DNA of 64,000 bases, taken from positions 1-64,000 of the forward strand of contig CAKUGY010000007.1 of NCBI GenBank assembly GCA_934654835.1, read 5' to 3'. The position numbers were made by a program, and so were the translations under genes. The notes below the pieces were generated by a model that worked only from the letters and a program-made list of their open reading frames with translations, had not been told where the DNA came from and did not search any database. Source of the stretch: an uncultured Collinsella sp. GTDB lineage: Bacteria; Actinomycetota; Coriobacteriia; Coriobacteriales; Coriobacteriaceae. Shown here piece by piece: positions 34,947 through 43,611 of this stretch; the first letter of the stretch is position 1; every line of letters starts with the position of its first letter.

Positions 34947-36425
34947 TTAGAGCATCACGCAGGCGACGGTCAGGATGACAGCGCAGACGACGGAGAGAGC
35001 GACGATGAGCTTAAGGGCAAACTTGAGCCAGGTCGTCCACTCGATCTTGGCCAGGGCGAGACCGCCCATGATGGCGCCGGAGGTCGGGGTGAACAGGTTC
35101 ACGACACCGATGGCGGCGGAGAAGATCATGACCATGACCTCGGGCGAGAAGCCGAGCTTAACAGCCAGCGGTCCCATGATGGGCATGGAGACGGTGGCCA
35201 TACCCGAGGTCGAGGGGATCAGGAAGGACAGGCCGAAGTAGACCAGGAAGCTCATGGGAGCGAAGATCACGCCGGACAGGCCAGCCAGAGCGTTGGCGGC
35301 AGCGTCGAGGACGTAGACGTCGAGACCGGTGTTGGCCATGAGGACGGAGATACCGCGGGCGAGGGCGATGACGAGAACAACGGACATCATGTCGGCAGCG
35401 CCGGTGATGAAGGTGTTAACGATCTGCTTCTCGGACAGGCCACCGATGATGCCGATCAGGATAGCCATGAGGAAGAACCAGGTGGAAGCCTCGTCGAAGT
35501 ACCACTGGCCAATGGGCAGGCCGGTGATCAGGGCAGACCAGCCTTGGACGACAGCGTTACCGTCGGCGTCGTAGACGGCGCCAGCGTCGAAGAAGTTGGC
35601 GACGCCCTCGTTGAGGTCAGCCAGCGGGATGAAGCCGACGATCATGACGACGAAGGTGAATGCGAAGGCGATCAGAACACCCTTCTGACGACCGGTGAGC
35701 TTGACCTCCTTGTTAACCTCGGAAGCAGCCTTACCGTGAGCGGCCTCGGCATCCTCGAGCTCCTGCATCGAAAGGATGGTGGAACCCTTGTCAGCCTTGA
35801 CCTTCTTGGCATAGCCCATGACGAAGACGATGGACATAGCGGTGGTGACAATCCACAGGACGGCGCCAAGGCCGATGATGATGGACTGGTTGACCTCAAT
35901 GCCAACGCCGGTCAGAGCGTCGACGGCAGCGCCGACGGCGAACGGGTTAACCGTGGAGCCGAGGCAGCCGCAGCCAGCGCCGAGCAGGACGGTAGCGGCA
36001 CCGACCATGGGGTCGAAGCCAGCAGCCATCATGGTAGCGGCGAGCAGGGCGTAGAAGGGAACGGTCTCCTCGCACATACCATAGGTGGTACCACCGAGGG
36101 AGAAGATGAGCATCAGCACGGGAACGAGCATGATCTCGTTGCCCTTAAGCTTCTGCACCAGAACGGCAATGCCGTTGTCCAGAGCGCCGGTCTCGGTCAT
36201 CATGCCGAGGAAGCCGCCCAGGATCATAACGAAGAGGCAGACGGGCAGAGCATCAGCAAAGCCCAAGATCGGAGCGGTGCAGAAATCGCTCAGGCGGGCA
36301 GCGGTAACCTCGCCGCCGGACGTACCGGAGACGATAACGGTAATAATCGCAACAATTGCCAGCAGAGCAAGAAGAATGGTGAACGATGAAGGCATACCGC
36401 GCTTTTTCTTAGCGGTCTCAGTCAT
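34947..36425 (-). CDS. YfcC family amino acid (arginine/ornithine-type) permease
   Basis: A 492-residue membrane protein with about 12 helices, of the YfcC / DcuC-like ion-transporter family. Typical segments are MILGGFLGMMTETGAL, GTTYGMCEETVPFY and the C-terminal PTSGAIMGGLALAKI. In several anaerobes YfcC-type proteins are encoded with arc genes and exchange arginine for ornithine or citrulline. Its place directly after arcB supports that; the substrate is inferred. The ATG at 36425 is 9 bases after a run of G (aagggggg); ATGs at 36434 and 36452 are alternatives. The stretch to arcB holds a terminator, so expression may be partly separate. Confidence 0.8.
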   Translation of the reverse strand: MTETAKKKRGMPSSFTILLALLAIVAIITVIVSGTSGGEVTAARLSDFCTAPILGFADALPVCLFVMILGGFLGMMTETGALDNGIAVLVQKLKGNEIMLVPVLMLIFSLGGTTYGMCEETVPFYALLAATMMAAGFDPMVGAATVLLGAGCGCLGSTVNPFAVGAAVDALTGVGIEVNQSIIIGLGAVLWIVTTAMSIVFVMGYAKKVKADKGSTILSMQELEDAEAAHGKAASEVNKEVKLTGRQKGVLIAFAFTFVVMIVGFIPLADLNEGVANFFDAGAVYDADGNAVVQGWSALITGLPIGQWYFDEASTWFFLMAILIGIIGGLSEKQIVNTFITGAADMMSVVLVIALARGISVLMANTGLDVYVLDAAANALAGLSGVIFAPMSFLVYFGLSFLIPSTSGMATVSMPIMGPLAVKLGFSPEVMVMIFSAAIGVVNLFTPTSGAIMGGLALAKIEWTTWLKFALKLIVALSVVCAVILTVACVML

Positions 36426-36521
36426 AGTTCTCATCCCCCCTTCATAAATCATTTAACTGATCTCGCTCGAAACGGCTCTTCCGTGCCGTGCATGCCGTTT
36501 GGTGCGAGATATTTACCAGAC

Positions 36522-36558
36522 AAAACCGCTCGGGGTGTGCAGCAATACACCCCGAGCG
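36522..36558 (-). terminator. Intrinsic terminator after arcB
   Basis: A perfect 12-bp stem (36527-36538 with 36547-36558) is followed on the minus strand by tttt. It lies 15 bases past the arcB stop. Confidence 0.82.
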
Positions 36559-36573
36559 AGATGCTAGATGCTC

Positions 36574-37569
36574 TTACTTGAGCGTGGCGTACATAACAGC
36601 CTTGATGGTGTGCATGCGGTTCTCGGCCTCGTCAAAGACCTTGGAAGCGGGGCTCTCGAAGACCTCGTCGGTGACCTCCTGCTCGGTGATGCCGAACTGC
36701 TCGCACTTCTCGGCGCCAATGGTGGTGTTGGTGTCGTGGAAGCTGGGCAGGCAGTGCAGGAAGATGGCACCCGGGTTGGCCATAGCCATGACCTCGGAGG
36801 TGACACGATACGGGGTGAGCTGAGCGATGCGCTCGGCCCAGACCTCGTCGGGCTCGCCCATGGAGACCCACACGTCGGTGTAGAGAACGTCAGCGCCAGT
36901 GACTCCGTCCTTGACGTCGGTGGTCAGCTTGATAGTGCAGCCGTTGGCCTCGGCGATGGGCTTGCAGGCCTCGATGACGTCGTCAGCGGGCATGCACTCC
37001 TCGGGGCCACAGGCCACGAAGTTCATGCCGAGCTTGGAGCAGACAACCATGAGGGAGCGAGCGACGTTGTTCTTGCAGTCGCCCATGAAGACGAGGGTCT
37101 TGCCCTTGATGTCGTAGTTGAAGTTCTCCTGGACGGTCAGGATGTCGGCGAGCATCTGGGTGGGGTGCCACTCGGTGGTCAGGCCGTTCCAGACGGGCAC
37201 GCCGGACTTAGCAGCGAGCTCCTCGACGTCGTCCTGGGCAAAGCCGCGGAACTCGATGCCGTCATACATGCGGCCGAGAACGCGAGCGGTGTCCTCGATG
37301 GACTCCTTCTTGCCCATCTGCGACGAACCGGGATCGAGGTAGGTGACGCCCATGCCCAGATCCATGCCGCCGACCTCGAAGGCGCAGCGGGTACGGGTGG
37401 AAGTCTTCTGGAAGAGCAGGACGATGTTCTTGCCCTCGAGATAGCGGTGCGGAACGCCAGCGCGCTTCATGTCCTTGAAGTTCTTGGAGAGCTTGAGCAG
37501 GTACTCGATCTCCTCGGTGGTGAGGTCGAGGAGCTTGAGGAAGCTACGGCCGGAGAGGTTAACACCCAT
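36574..37569 (-). CDS. arcB: Ornithine carbamoyltransferase, catabolic
   Basis: A 331-residue enzyme. The carbamoyl-phosphate site is STRTRCAFE, with HPTQMLAD and the ornithine-loop HCLPSFHDTNT. In the arginine deiminase pathway it splits citrulline with phosphate into ornithine and carbamoyl phosphate. Its place after arcA1, and a transporter behind it, support the catabolic role, although anabolic OTCs look similar. The HCLPSF motif varies the usual HCLP(A)F. Confidence 0.93.
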   Translation of the reverse strand: MGVNLSGRSFLKLLDLTTEEIEYLLKLSKNFKDMKRAGVPHRYLEGKNIVLLFQKTSTRTRCAFEVGGMDLGMGVTYLDPGSSQMGKKESIEDTARVLGRMYDGIEFRGFAQDDVEELAAKSGVPVWNGLTTEWHPTQMLADILTVQENFNYDIKGKTLVFMGDCKNNVARSLMVVCSKLGMNFVACGPEECMPADDVIEACKPIAEANGCTIKLTTDVKDGVTGADVLYTDVWVSMGEPDEVWAERIAQLTPYRVTSEVMAMANPGAIFLHCLPSFHDTNTTIGAEKCEQFGITEQEVTDEVFESPASKVFDEAENRMHTIKAVMYATLK

Positions 37570-37635
37570 GGTTCGTTTCCTTTCGAAGAAATGGATTACT
37601 AATAGTTTTTACTGGTGCCCGTTTGACGGGCGAAA

Positions 37636-37664
37636 CCGGTGCGGTTGTAGGGGGACCGCACCGG
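37636..37664 (-). promoter_or_regulatory. Intercistronic hairpin between arcA1 and arcB
   Basis: A perfect 10-bp stem (37636-37645 with 37655-37664) has no T-run, so it is more likely an mRNA-stability or processing element than a full terminator. Its core ggtgcggt/accgcacc matches the hairpin after arcA2 (42161-42182), although the surrounding sequences differ. Confidence 0.6.
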
Positions 37665-37675
37665 AAACGGAAAGA

Positions 37676-38942
37676 CTTAGAGGTCCTCGCGCCAGAAGGG
37701 CATGCTCATGCAGCGCGGGCCGCCGCGGCCGCGGGAGAGCTCGGCGGAGGGCACGACGAGAAGGTCCAGGCCCTCCTTGTACAGCACGTCGTTGGTGACG
37801 GTGTTGCGGGCGTAGACGCAGATCTTGCCGGGCTCGACGCACAGGGTGTTGGAGCCGTCGTTCCACTGCTCGCGGGAGGCCGCGATCGGGTCGCCGCCGC
37901 CGCAGGGGATCAGCTTGACCTGGTCGACGCCGGTGGCGTCCTCCAGGACGTGCTCGAGGGTGTCCTCGATCAGGCGGATGTTCACGTCGCCCGGGTTCTT
38001 GCCGGCGGTCAGCTCGTAGACGCGCAGGGTGCCCATGATGGCGGGGTGGATCGTGAACTTATCGACGTCGATCTGGGTGAAGACCGTGTCGAGGTGCATG
38101 AAGGCGCGGGAGACCGGGATGTCGAAGGCCAGGATGCGCTCGACCTTGGAGTCGGAGTTCCAGAAGATGTTCTGGGCCATGACGTCGATCGCGGCGGCCT
38201 GGGTGCGCTGGGAGATGCCGACGGCGAGGGTCTTCTCGTTGATGTTCAGCACGTCGCCGCCCTCGGTGTGGAACTGGCAGTCGCGGCGGAAGTACAGCGA
38301 GACGTCCTTGTAGTCGGGGTGGTACTTGAAGATGTACTTGCCGTACAGGGTCTCGCGGTTGCGGGTGACCGAGTACATGCGGTTGAGGTTGACGCCCTCG
38401 CCGACGACCGCGAACGGGTCGCGGGTGAAGTAGAGGTTGGGCATCGGGTCGATGATCAGGTCGGACTCGGACTCGGAGTTGACCAGGGAGTCGAGGGTCG
38501 TGGAGGCCGTGAGGGGCATCTCGATCTCGGACTTGGTCATGCCGGCCATGGTCTTCTTGACGAACTCGAGGTTGTCCTCGATGGAGTCCAGCTTCTCGCG
38601 GACGATCTGCGGCATGTGCTGGCCGCGGATGCCTGCCTCGGCGATGTACTGGTCGGTGAACTCGGCGCGGGCGCCGGGGACCTGGTCGAACACCTCCGCG
38701 ACGAGGTTCTCGAGATAGAGGACCTCAACGCCCTGGTCCCTCAGGATCTGGGCGAAGGTGTCGTGCTCCTGCTGTGCGACCTCCAGGAACGGGACGTCGT
38801 CGAACAGGAGTCGCTCGAGCTCGTCGGGCGGCAGGTTGAGGAGCTCGTCGCCGGGACGGTGCAGGCAGACCTTCCTGAGCTTGCCGATCTCGGAAGGCAC
38901 GTGCAGACCTTTCGTCATGGCCTCCTACCTTTCTTTCGGGCC
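37676..38942 (-). repeat. 1267-bp exact duplication, copy 1 (arcA)
   Basis: This stretch reads the same as 42248-43514 wherever I compared it. The identity begins 1 base past the stop and ends 24 bases upstream of the start codon. Beyond both borders the sequences differ sharply, though the promoter region is still related. Confidence 0.9.
37677..38918 (-). CDS. arcA: Arginine deiminase, copy 1
   Basis: A 413-residue amidinotransferase-fold enzyme that turns arginine into citrulline and ammonia. It shows RPGDEL, FTRDPFAVVG, FHTEGGDVL, MHLDTVFTQID and the nucleophile Cys403 in GGPRCMSMPF. It heads an arcA-arcB unit. Codon use is even richer in G/C third positions than its neighbours and includes AGG arginine codons, hinting at transfer from another high-GC organism. 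The gene is identical at the DNA level to the copy at 42249-43490. Confidence 0.97.
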   Translation of the reverse strand: MTKGLHVPSEIGKLRKVCLHRPGDELLNLPPDELERLLFDDVPFLEVAQQEHDTFAQILRDQGVEVLYLENLVAEVFDQVPGARAEFTDQYIAEAGIRGQHMPQIVREKLDSIEDNLEFVKKTMAGMTKSEIEMPLTASTTLDSLVNSESESDLIIDPMPNLYFTRDPFAVVGEGVNLNRMYSVTRNRETLYGKYIFKYHPDYKDVSLYFRRDCQFHTEGGDVLNINEKTLAVGISQRTQAAAIDVMAQNIFWNSDSKVERILAFDIPVSRAFMHLDTVFTQIDVDKFTIHPAIMGTLRVYELTAGKNPGDVNIRLIEDTLEHVLEDATGVDQVKLIPCGGGDPIAASREQWNDGSNTLCVEPGKICVYARNTVTNDVLYKEGLDLLVVPSAELSRGRGGPRCMSMPFWREDL

Positions 38943-39000
38943 CCTGTCAGGGCCGATTCGTTAGCGCCCCTCCGTGTGAGGCGTTATTGCTGACGACATA

Positions 39001-39029
39001 TTTATATCCAAAATCAGCCCATACTTCCA
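39001..39029 (-). promoter_or_regulatory. arcA1 promoter
   Basis: On the minus strand -35 TGGAAG (39024-39029) and -10 TATAAA (39001-39006) are 17 bases apart. The arcA2 promoter has the same layout with TGGAAT and TATAAC, and both read ttttgga just before the -10. Confidence 0.65.
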
Positions 39030-39039
39030 CCTTGCCCCC

Positions 39040-39066
39040 GAACGGTTTTATATAGGGGGTGAACGG
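39040..39066 (-). promoter_or_regulatory. Two-site GAACGG operator of arcA1
   Basis: GAACGG occurs at 39040-39045 and 39061-39066 (as read on the plus strand), exactly 21 bases apart, starting 10 bases upstream of the -35. The arcA2 promoter has the same pair at the same spacing and distance. Two helical turns apart and next to a weak -35 suggests an activator binding the same face of the DNA. Confidence 0.6.
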
Positions 39067-39280
39067 CATACACATATACTTCACGCATGGCGCACTTCGT
39101 CTTAATAAAGTGTATTTACGTGCTTAAACGCGTTTTCAAGCCAAAAAACGAATGGAACGAATCTTTCTTAAACCACCCTCAAATTGCATATTTCCAATAA
39201 AGCTATGAATAGAATTGGCGATTCATACCGCGTCTCAACCATTTTCATTTTTATTCAGAAAAAAGTTTGTCCTATTCATT

Positions 39281-39326
39281 TCTGGTAAACAGATTACCGT
39301 TTACCAGACGCTTGGTACCGTTCACC
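39281..39326. promoter_or_regulatory. Distal inverted and repeated GGTAAAC/GGTGAACGGT sites
   Basis: A perfect 10-bp inverted repeat (39281-39290 with 39299-39308) contains GGTAAAC. The complement of GGTAAACGGT lies at 39296-39305 and that of GGTGAACGGT at 39317-39326, again 21 bases apart. They are in the opposite orientation to the near sites, about 250 bases away. The AT-rich stretch 39067-39280 between the sites has no gene and no other motif I can name. Confidence 0.5.
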
Positions 39327-39403
39327 GGAAGCTCAGTATAAGGCCCAGCGGATACCGGCTCGCTTTACGGTCCCATTTGTAACAACTTGACTTCTCGGTA
39401 TAG

Positions 39404-39444
39404 AAAAACAGGCCCGCTCCCCTCGTGGGAAACGGGTCTGTTTT
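39404..39444 (-). terminator. Intrinsic terminator after the aminotransferase
   Basis: The arms 39405-39421 and 39427-39444 form a long stem with A/T ends (aaaacagg / ctgtttt), so it can act in both directions. It follows the stop at 39492 by about 45 bases. Confidence 0.78.
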
Positions 39445-39491
39445 CGATAATCATAGGCAGTTTTGAGCAGCCTTCGAGAGCCGTCGGGATC

Positions 39492-40616
39492 CTAGCGGTC
39501 AAACTCCGCCAGCGCCTCGCCCAAAAGCCTCAGGCCCTCGCGCAGAACGTCCTCGCTCGCGCAGTAACCCAGGCGTGCGCCGCAGGGAAGCTCAAAGCGG
39601 CTGCCGGGCACCAGCAGCACTCCCCTCTCGGCCAGCAGGCGCTTGCAGAACTCCTCGTCGTCCCCAGGGATATCCAGCTGGATAAACGAGGTGGACACAC
39701 CCTGCGGGGCCGTCCAGGAGACGCGATGCTGCGTATCGATCCAAGCCTGCGCGATATCGCGGTTGCCAAACACGATCTTGCGATTGCGCTCAAGGATCTT
39801 GTCCTTGTGCTCCAGCACGTAAGTTGCCAGGGCGTCGTTGAACACGCCGCCGCAGATCATGGTGTAATCGCGATAGGTGCGGATGCGGTTGGAGACCTCT
39901 TCGTCTGCCACGACCCAGCCCACGCGCGCTGCAGGCGTCGAATAGGTCTTGGACACGGAGTTGGTGACGATGGCCTTCTCGTACACGTCGGCCATCGACA
40001 TAAAGGCCTCGGTGTTCTCGAGCGGCAGGTACACCTCGTCGCACAGCACGTAGGCGCCCACCGAACGGGCGAGCTCGGCAATCTGGCCGAGCGTATCGGC
40101 ATCGAGCACCGTACCGATGGGATTCGATGCGTTGTTAACGCAGATGAGCTTGGTGTTGGGGCGAACCAGACGCTCGAGCTCCTCGATATCGGGCTTCCAG
40201 CCGAGCTCCTCGCGAAGCTCCCAGTACTCGACCTCGGCGCCCAGCGTGCGCGGGATCTCGTAGAGCGGCGCATAGGTGGGCCACTCGGCGATCACATGGT
40301 CGCCGGGCTCAACCACGGCCATAATGGCGTTGAGGTTCGCGCCCGTGCAGCCGTTGGTCTGCAGAATATGATCGGGATTGACCTCGCGACGATAGAGCTT
40401 GGCGACCTCGGCCTTAAAGTCGGGCGAACCCTCGATCCAGCCGTAGTTCATCTTCTCGCGGTCCAAGCGCTCGTAGAACGTGGCGCCGCCCTGCTCGTCG
40501 AGCGCGCGCAGCTCGCCCATGGTAAGCGACGAGATTGTCGACTGGGCGATATCCCACGTAGCGCTCTTCTCCCAAACGTTGAGCCACTCCTCAACGCCGA
40601 TTGTCTTGATATCCAT
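39492..40616 (-). CDS. PLP-dependent aminotransferase (class I/II fold) in arginine cluster
   Basis: A 374-residue fold-type I PLP enzyme. It has NGCTGANLNAI (PLP phosphate loop), NNASNPIGT, the Asp-Tyr type DEVYLPLE and the PLP lysine in SVSKTYSTPAARVGW. The N-terminus (MDIKTIGVEEWLNVWE) and lack of an obvious standard subfamily recall the arginine-linked enzymes related to capreomycidine synthase, but the substrate is unknown. The start at 40616 is 16 bases after the antiporter stop and has a tggag site, so the two are co-expressed. Confidence 0.85.
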   Translation of the reverse strand: MDIKTIGVEEWLNVWEKSATWDIAQSTISSLTMGELRALDEQGGATFYERLDREKMNYGWIEGSPDFKAEVAKLYRREVNPDHILQTNGCTGANLNAIMAVVEPGDHVIAEWPTYAPLYEIPRTLGAEVEYWELREELGWKPDIEELERLVRPNTKLICVNNASNPIGTVLDADTLGQIAELARSVGAYVLCDEVYLPLENTEAFMSMADVYEKAIVTNSVSKTYSTPAARVGWVVADEEVSNRIRTYRDYTMICGGVFNDALATYVLEHKDKILERNRKIVFGNRDIAQAWIDTQHRVSWTAPQGVSTSFIQLDIPGDDEEFCKRLLAERGVLLVPGSRFELPCGARLGYCASEDVLREGLRLLGEALAEFDR

Positions 40617-40632
40617 GGCTAGGCTCCAATCG

Positions 40633-42111
40633 CTAGAACACGGGGATGATGCCGGCAAAGGTCATGGGAATCGAGATGATGCCCAGGATGGCGATAACGA
40701 CCGTGCAGATAACCTGGCCCTTGCCCATGGACTGACCGGACTCGGAGAGCGCCTTGCGATAGAACAGGAAACCGGGGATATAGCCCAGGCAAGCCAGCAG
40801 CAGGAAGCCCCAACCGGTAAAGAGCACGCCCACGACCTGGAACACCAGGGCAAGGATACCGATGAGCATCTGGCCCGTCTCGCCGCGCTCGCGGGAGAAC
40901 TTAACCTGATATGCCGCGGCGTAGGCCCAGGTGACGACGATGGTCACGGTGCACATGGAGATGGCGAAGGTGTAGGCATCGGCAGCGAACGTGGCGATGA
41001 TGATGAATGCCTCGGTCAGGGCACCGACGATGATCAGTGCCATCTGCGGAGCGCCCTTGGCATTGACCTCGCCCCACGACTTGGGCAGCAGGCCGTGATC
41101 GGCCATCATCGAGGAAACCTCGGCGGGAAGCATGGTAAAGGACAGCCAGGAGCCGCACACCGAAATGATGATGGCCCAGGAAATGAAGGCGCCGCCCCAG
41201 CCGGGAGCAAGCTGTTCGAACACGGTGATGGTGGCGGGCTTGGGAGCCGCAACCAGGTCGGCGTAGTCCACAACGCCATACGGAATGACGGAAGCGCCGA
41301 TATAGAGGGTCAGCAGAACGATCAGGCCGATGATGGTGGCGGAGCCGACCTCACTCTTGCGCTTGGCGCGACCGGACATGACCGAAGCGCCTTCGACTCC
41401 GATGAAGACCCACATCATGATGAGGATGCACTGCGTGACCTGGTTGGCAACGCTTCCGAGCTCAGCATCGTTCGCGGCGACGATCGTGGCGTTGCGCGCA
41501 GCGGTACCCCAGAAGTCGGCGGTGAACACGCCGGCGTTAAAGGCAAAGCAGGAGAACGCGATGAACAGCAGGATGGAGGCAATCTTGATGACCATGACAA
41601 TCGCGTTGAATGCCGCAGCGCTCTCGACGCCGCGAATGACCAGGAAGGTGATGCCCCACAGGACAAGCGACACGACAACGACGCCGACGACGGCGGGGTT
41701 ACCGGTCACAGGATCCGAGAACACGCCCGGCATGATCGTGCCCAGACAATAATCGGAACCCAGAACCTGGGCGATCATGGTGCCAAAGCCAACATTGCCG
41801 AGCCAGGCCGAAAGCCAATAGCCCCAGCCCGAGATAAATCCATGGAAGGGGCCAAAGCCCTCCTCGGCATAGGCGCAGGCGCCATCGAGATCGGGGCGCT
41901 TGGAGCCAATGTTGGCGAGCGAGAGCGCCAGCATCAAAAAGCCCAGGCCGCAAACGACCCAAGCGACGAGTGCGGCACCGGGGGAAGCGACGTTAGCGAG
42001 CTGACCGGTCAGAGCGAAAACGCCCGTGCCGATGCAGGAGGAAACGACCATGCCGACAAGGCCAAAAAAGCCGACACCGTTGGGGTTGTCGACGTGACTG
42101 TCTTTAGACAT
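40633..42111 (-). CDS. arcD: APC-family arginine/ornithine-type antiporter
   Basis: A 492-residue APC permease with about 12-13 helices. The N-terminal GLVGMVVSSCIGTGVFALTG is the substrate loop of basic amino acid antiporters, and IFVGVEGASVMSGRAKR-type segment (here GVEGASVMSGRAKRKSEVG) is typical of ArcD/LysP-like exchangers. It follows arcA2, so arginine-for-citrulline or ornithine exchange is likely. The frame opens at 42153; the ATG at 42111 (with aaggtgacc before it) is the better start. Confidence 0.85.
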   Translation of the reverse strand: MSKDSHVDNPNGVGFFGLVGMVVSSCIGTGVFALTGQLANVASPGAALVAWVVCGLGFLMLALSLANIGSKRPDLDGACAYAEEGFGPFHGFISGWGYWLSAWLGNVGFGTMIAQVLGSDYCLGTIMPGVFSDPVTGNPAVVGVVVVSLVLWGITFLVIRGVESAAAFNAIVMVIKIASILLFIAFSCFAFNAGVFTADFWGTAARNATIVAANDAELGSVANQVTQCILIMMWVFIGVEGASVMSGRAKRKSEVGSATIIGLIVLLTLYIGASVIPYGVVDYADLVAAPKPATITVFEQLAPGWGGAFISWAIIISVCGSWLSFTMLPAEVSSMMADHGLLPKSWGEVNAKGAPQMALIIVGALTEAFIIIATFAADAYTFAISMCTVTIVVTWAYAAAYQVKFSRERGETGQMLIGILALVFQVVGVLFTGWGFLLLACLGYIPGFLFYRKALSESGQSMGKGQVICTVVIAILGIISIPMTFAGIIPVF

Positions 42112-42160
42112 AACGGTCACCTTATCTGTTGTTATTTTAGCGTCATTAAACATGAATGGA

Positions 42161-42215
42161 GCGGTGCGAAAACCCGCACCGCCCCAATGGGAGACATCTA
42201 ATGGCAGCTAGATGT
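42161..42215 (-). promoter_or_regulatory. Intercistronic hairpins between arcA2 and the antiporter gene
   Basis: An 8-bp perfect stem gcggtgcg/cgcaccgc (42161-42168 with 42175-42182) and a second stem acatcta/tagatgt (42194-42200 with 42209-42215) lie between the arcA2 stop and the next start. No strong T-run follows. The first shares its core with the hairpin after arcA1. Confidence 0.55.
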
Positions 42216-42247
42216 ATGTATTAAGACCTGTACGGGTCCTCGAAGAC

Positions 42248-43514
42248 CTTAGAGGTCCTCGCGCCAGAAGGGCATGCTCATGCAGCGCGGGCCGCCGCGG
42301 CCGCGGGAGAGCTCGGCGGAGGGCACGACGAGAAGGTCCAGGCCCTCCTTGTACAGCACGTCGTTGGTGACGGTGTTGCGGGCGTAGACGCAGATCTTGC
42401 CGGGCTCGACGCACAGGGTGTTGGAGCCGTCGTTCCACTGCTCGCGGGAGGCCGCGATCGGGTCGCCGCCGCCGCAGGGGATCAGCTTGACCTGGTCGAC
42501 GCCGGTGGCGTCCTCCAGGACGTGCTCGAGGGTGTCCTCGATCAGGCGGATGTTCACGTCGCCCGGGTTCTTGCCGGCGGTCAGCTCGTAGACGCGCAGG
42601 GTGCCCATGATGGCGGGGTGGATCGTGAACTTATCGACGTCGATCTGGGTGAAGACCGTGTCGAGGTGCATGAAGGCGCGGGAGACCGGGATGTCGAAGG
42701 CCAGGATGCGCTCGACCTTGGAGTCGGAGTTCCAGAAGATGTTCTGGGCCATGACGTCGATCGCGGCGGCCTGGGTGCGCTGGGAGATGCCGACGGCGAG
42801 GGTCTTCTCGTTGATGTTCAGCACGTCGCCGCCCTCGGTGTGGAACTGGCAGTCGCGGCGGAAGTACAGCGAGACGTCCTTGTAGTCGGGGTGGTACTTG
42901 AAGATGTACTTGCCGTACAGGGTCTCGCGGTTGCGGGTGACCGAGTACATGCGGTTGAGGTTGACGCCCTCGCCGACGACCGCGAACGGGTCGCGGGTGA
43001 AGTAGAGGTTGGGCATCGGGTCGATGATCAGGTCGGACTCGGACTCGGAGTTGACCAGGGAGTCGAGGGTCGTGGAGGCCGTGAGGGGCATCTCGATCTC
43101 GGACTTGGTCATGCCGGCCATGGTCTTCTTGACGAACTCGAGGTTGTCCTCGATGGAGTCCAGCTTCTCGCGGACGATCTGCGGCATGTGCTGGCCGCGG
43201 ATGCCTGCCTCGGCGATGTACTGGTCGGTGAACTCGGCGCGGGCGCCGGGGACCTGGTCGAACACCTCCGCGACGAGGTTCTCGAGATAGAGGACCTCAA
43301 CGCCCTGGTCCCTCAGGATCTGGGCGAAGGTGTCGTGCTCCTGCTGTGCGACCTCCAGGAACGGGACGTCGTCGAACAGGAGTCGCTCGAGCTCGTCGGG
43401 CGGCAGGTTGAGGAGCTCGTCGCCGGGACGGTGCAGGCAGACCTTCCTGAGCTTGCCGATCTCGGAAGGCACGTGCAGACCTTTCGTCATGGCCTCCTAC
43501 CTTTCTTTCGGGCC
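42248..43514 (-). repeat. 1267-bp exact duplication, copy 2 (arcA)
   Basis: See copy 1 at 37676-38942. The two direct copies are separated by 3.3 kb and both run on the minus strand, so recombination between them would delete the aminotransferase and antiporter genes. Confidence 0.9.
42249..43490 (-). CDS. arcA: Arginine deiminase, copy 2
   Basis: The protein is identical to the ArcA at 37677-38918 (413 residues, Cys403). It leads a second unit, arcA2-antiporter-aminotransferase, which has no carbamoyltransferase. A likely use is arginine deimination with export of citrulline, or dosage; this is inference. The codon bias is the same unusual one as in copy 1. Confidence 0.97.
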   Translation of the reverse strand: MTKGLHVPSEIGKLRKVCLHRPGDELLNLPPDELERLLFDDVPFLEVAQQEHDTFAQILRDQGVEVLYLENLVAEVFDQVPGARAEFTDQYIAEAGIRGQHMPQIVREKLDSIEDNLEFVKKTMAGMTKSEIEMPLTASTTLDSLVNSESESDLIIDPMPNLYFTRDPFAVVGEGVNLNRMYSVTRNRETLYGKYIFKYHPDYKDVSLYFRRDCQFHTEGGDVLNINEKTLAVGISQRTQAAAIDVMAQNIFWNSDSKVERILAFDIPVSRAFMHLDTVFTQIDVDKFTIHPAIMGTLRVYELTAGKNPGDVNIRLIEDTLEHVLEDATGVDQVKLIPCGGGDPIAASREQWNDGSNTLCVEPGKICVYARNTVTNDVLYKEGLDLLVVPSAELSRGRGGPRCMSMPFWREDL

Positions 43515-43572
43515 TTACTGGCCGAATGTATCAGCGCCCCTCCGTATGGGACGCTGCTTGCTGACAGCTCTA

Positions 43573-43601
43573 GTTATATCCAAAAACCACCCGCAATTCC
43601 A
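43573..43601 (-). promoter_or_regulatory. arcA2 promoter
   Basis: On the minus strand -35 TGGAAT (43596-43601) and -10 TATAAC (43573-43578) are 17 bases apart, in the same arrangement as for arcA1. Confidence 0.65.
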
Positions 43602-43611
43602 CCTCGCCCCC

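Noticed and set aside
37623..38993. A 456-codon plus-strand open frame over arcA1 and its partner over arcA2
   Set aside because: It is antisense to arcA and made mostly of Val, Leu, Asp and Gly; it is repeated only because arcA is.
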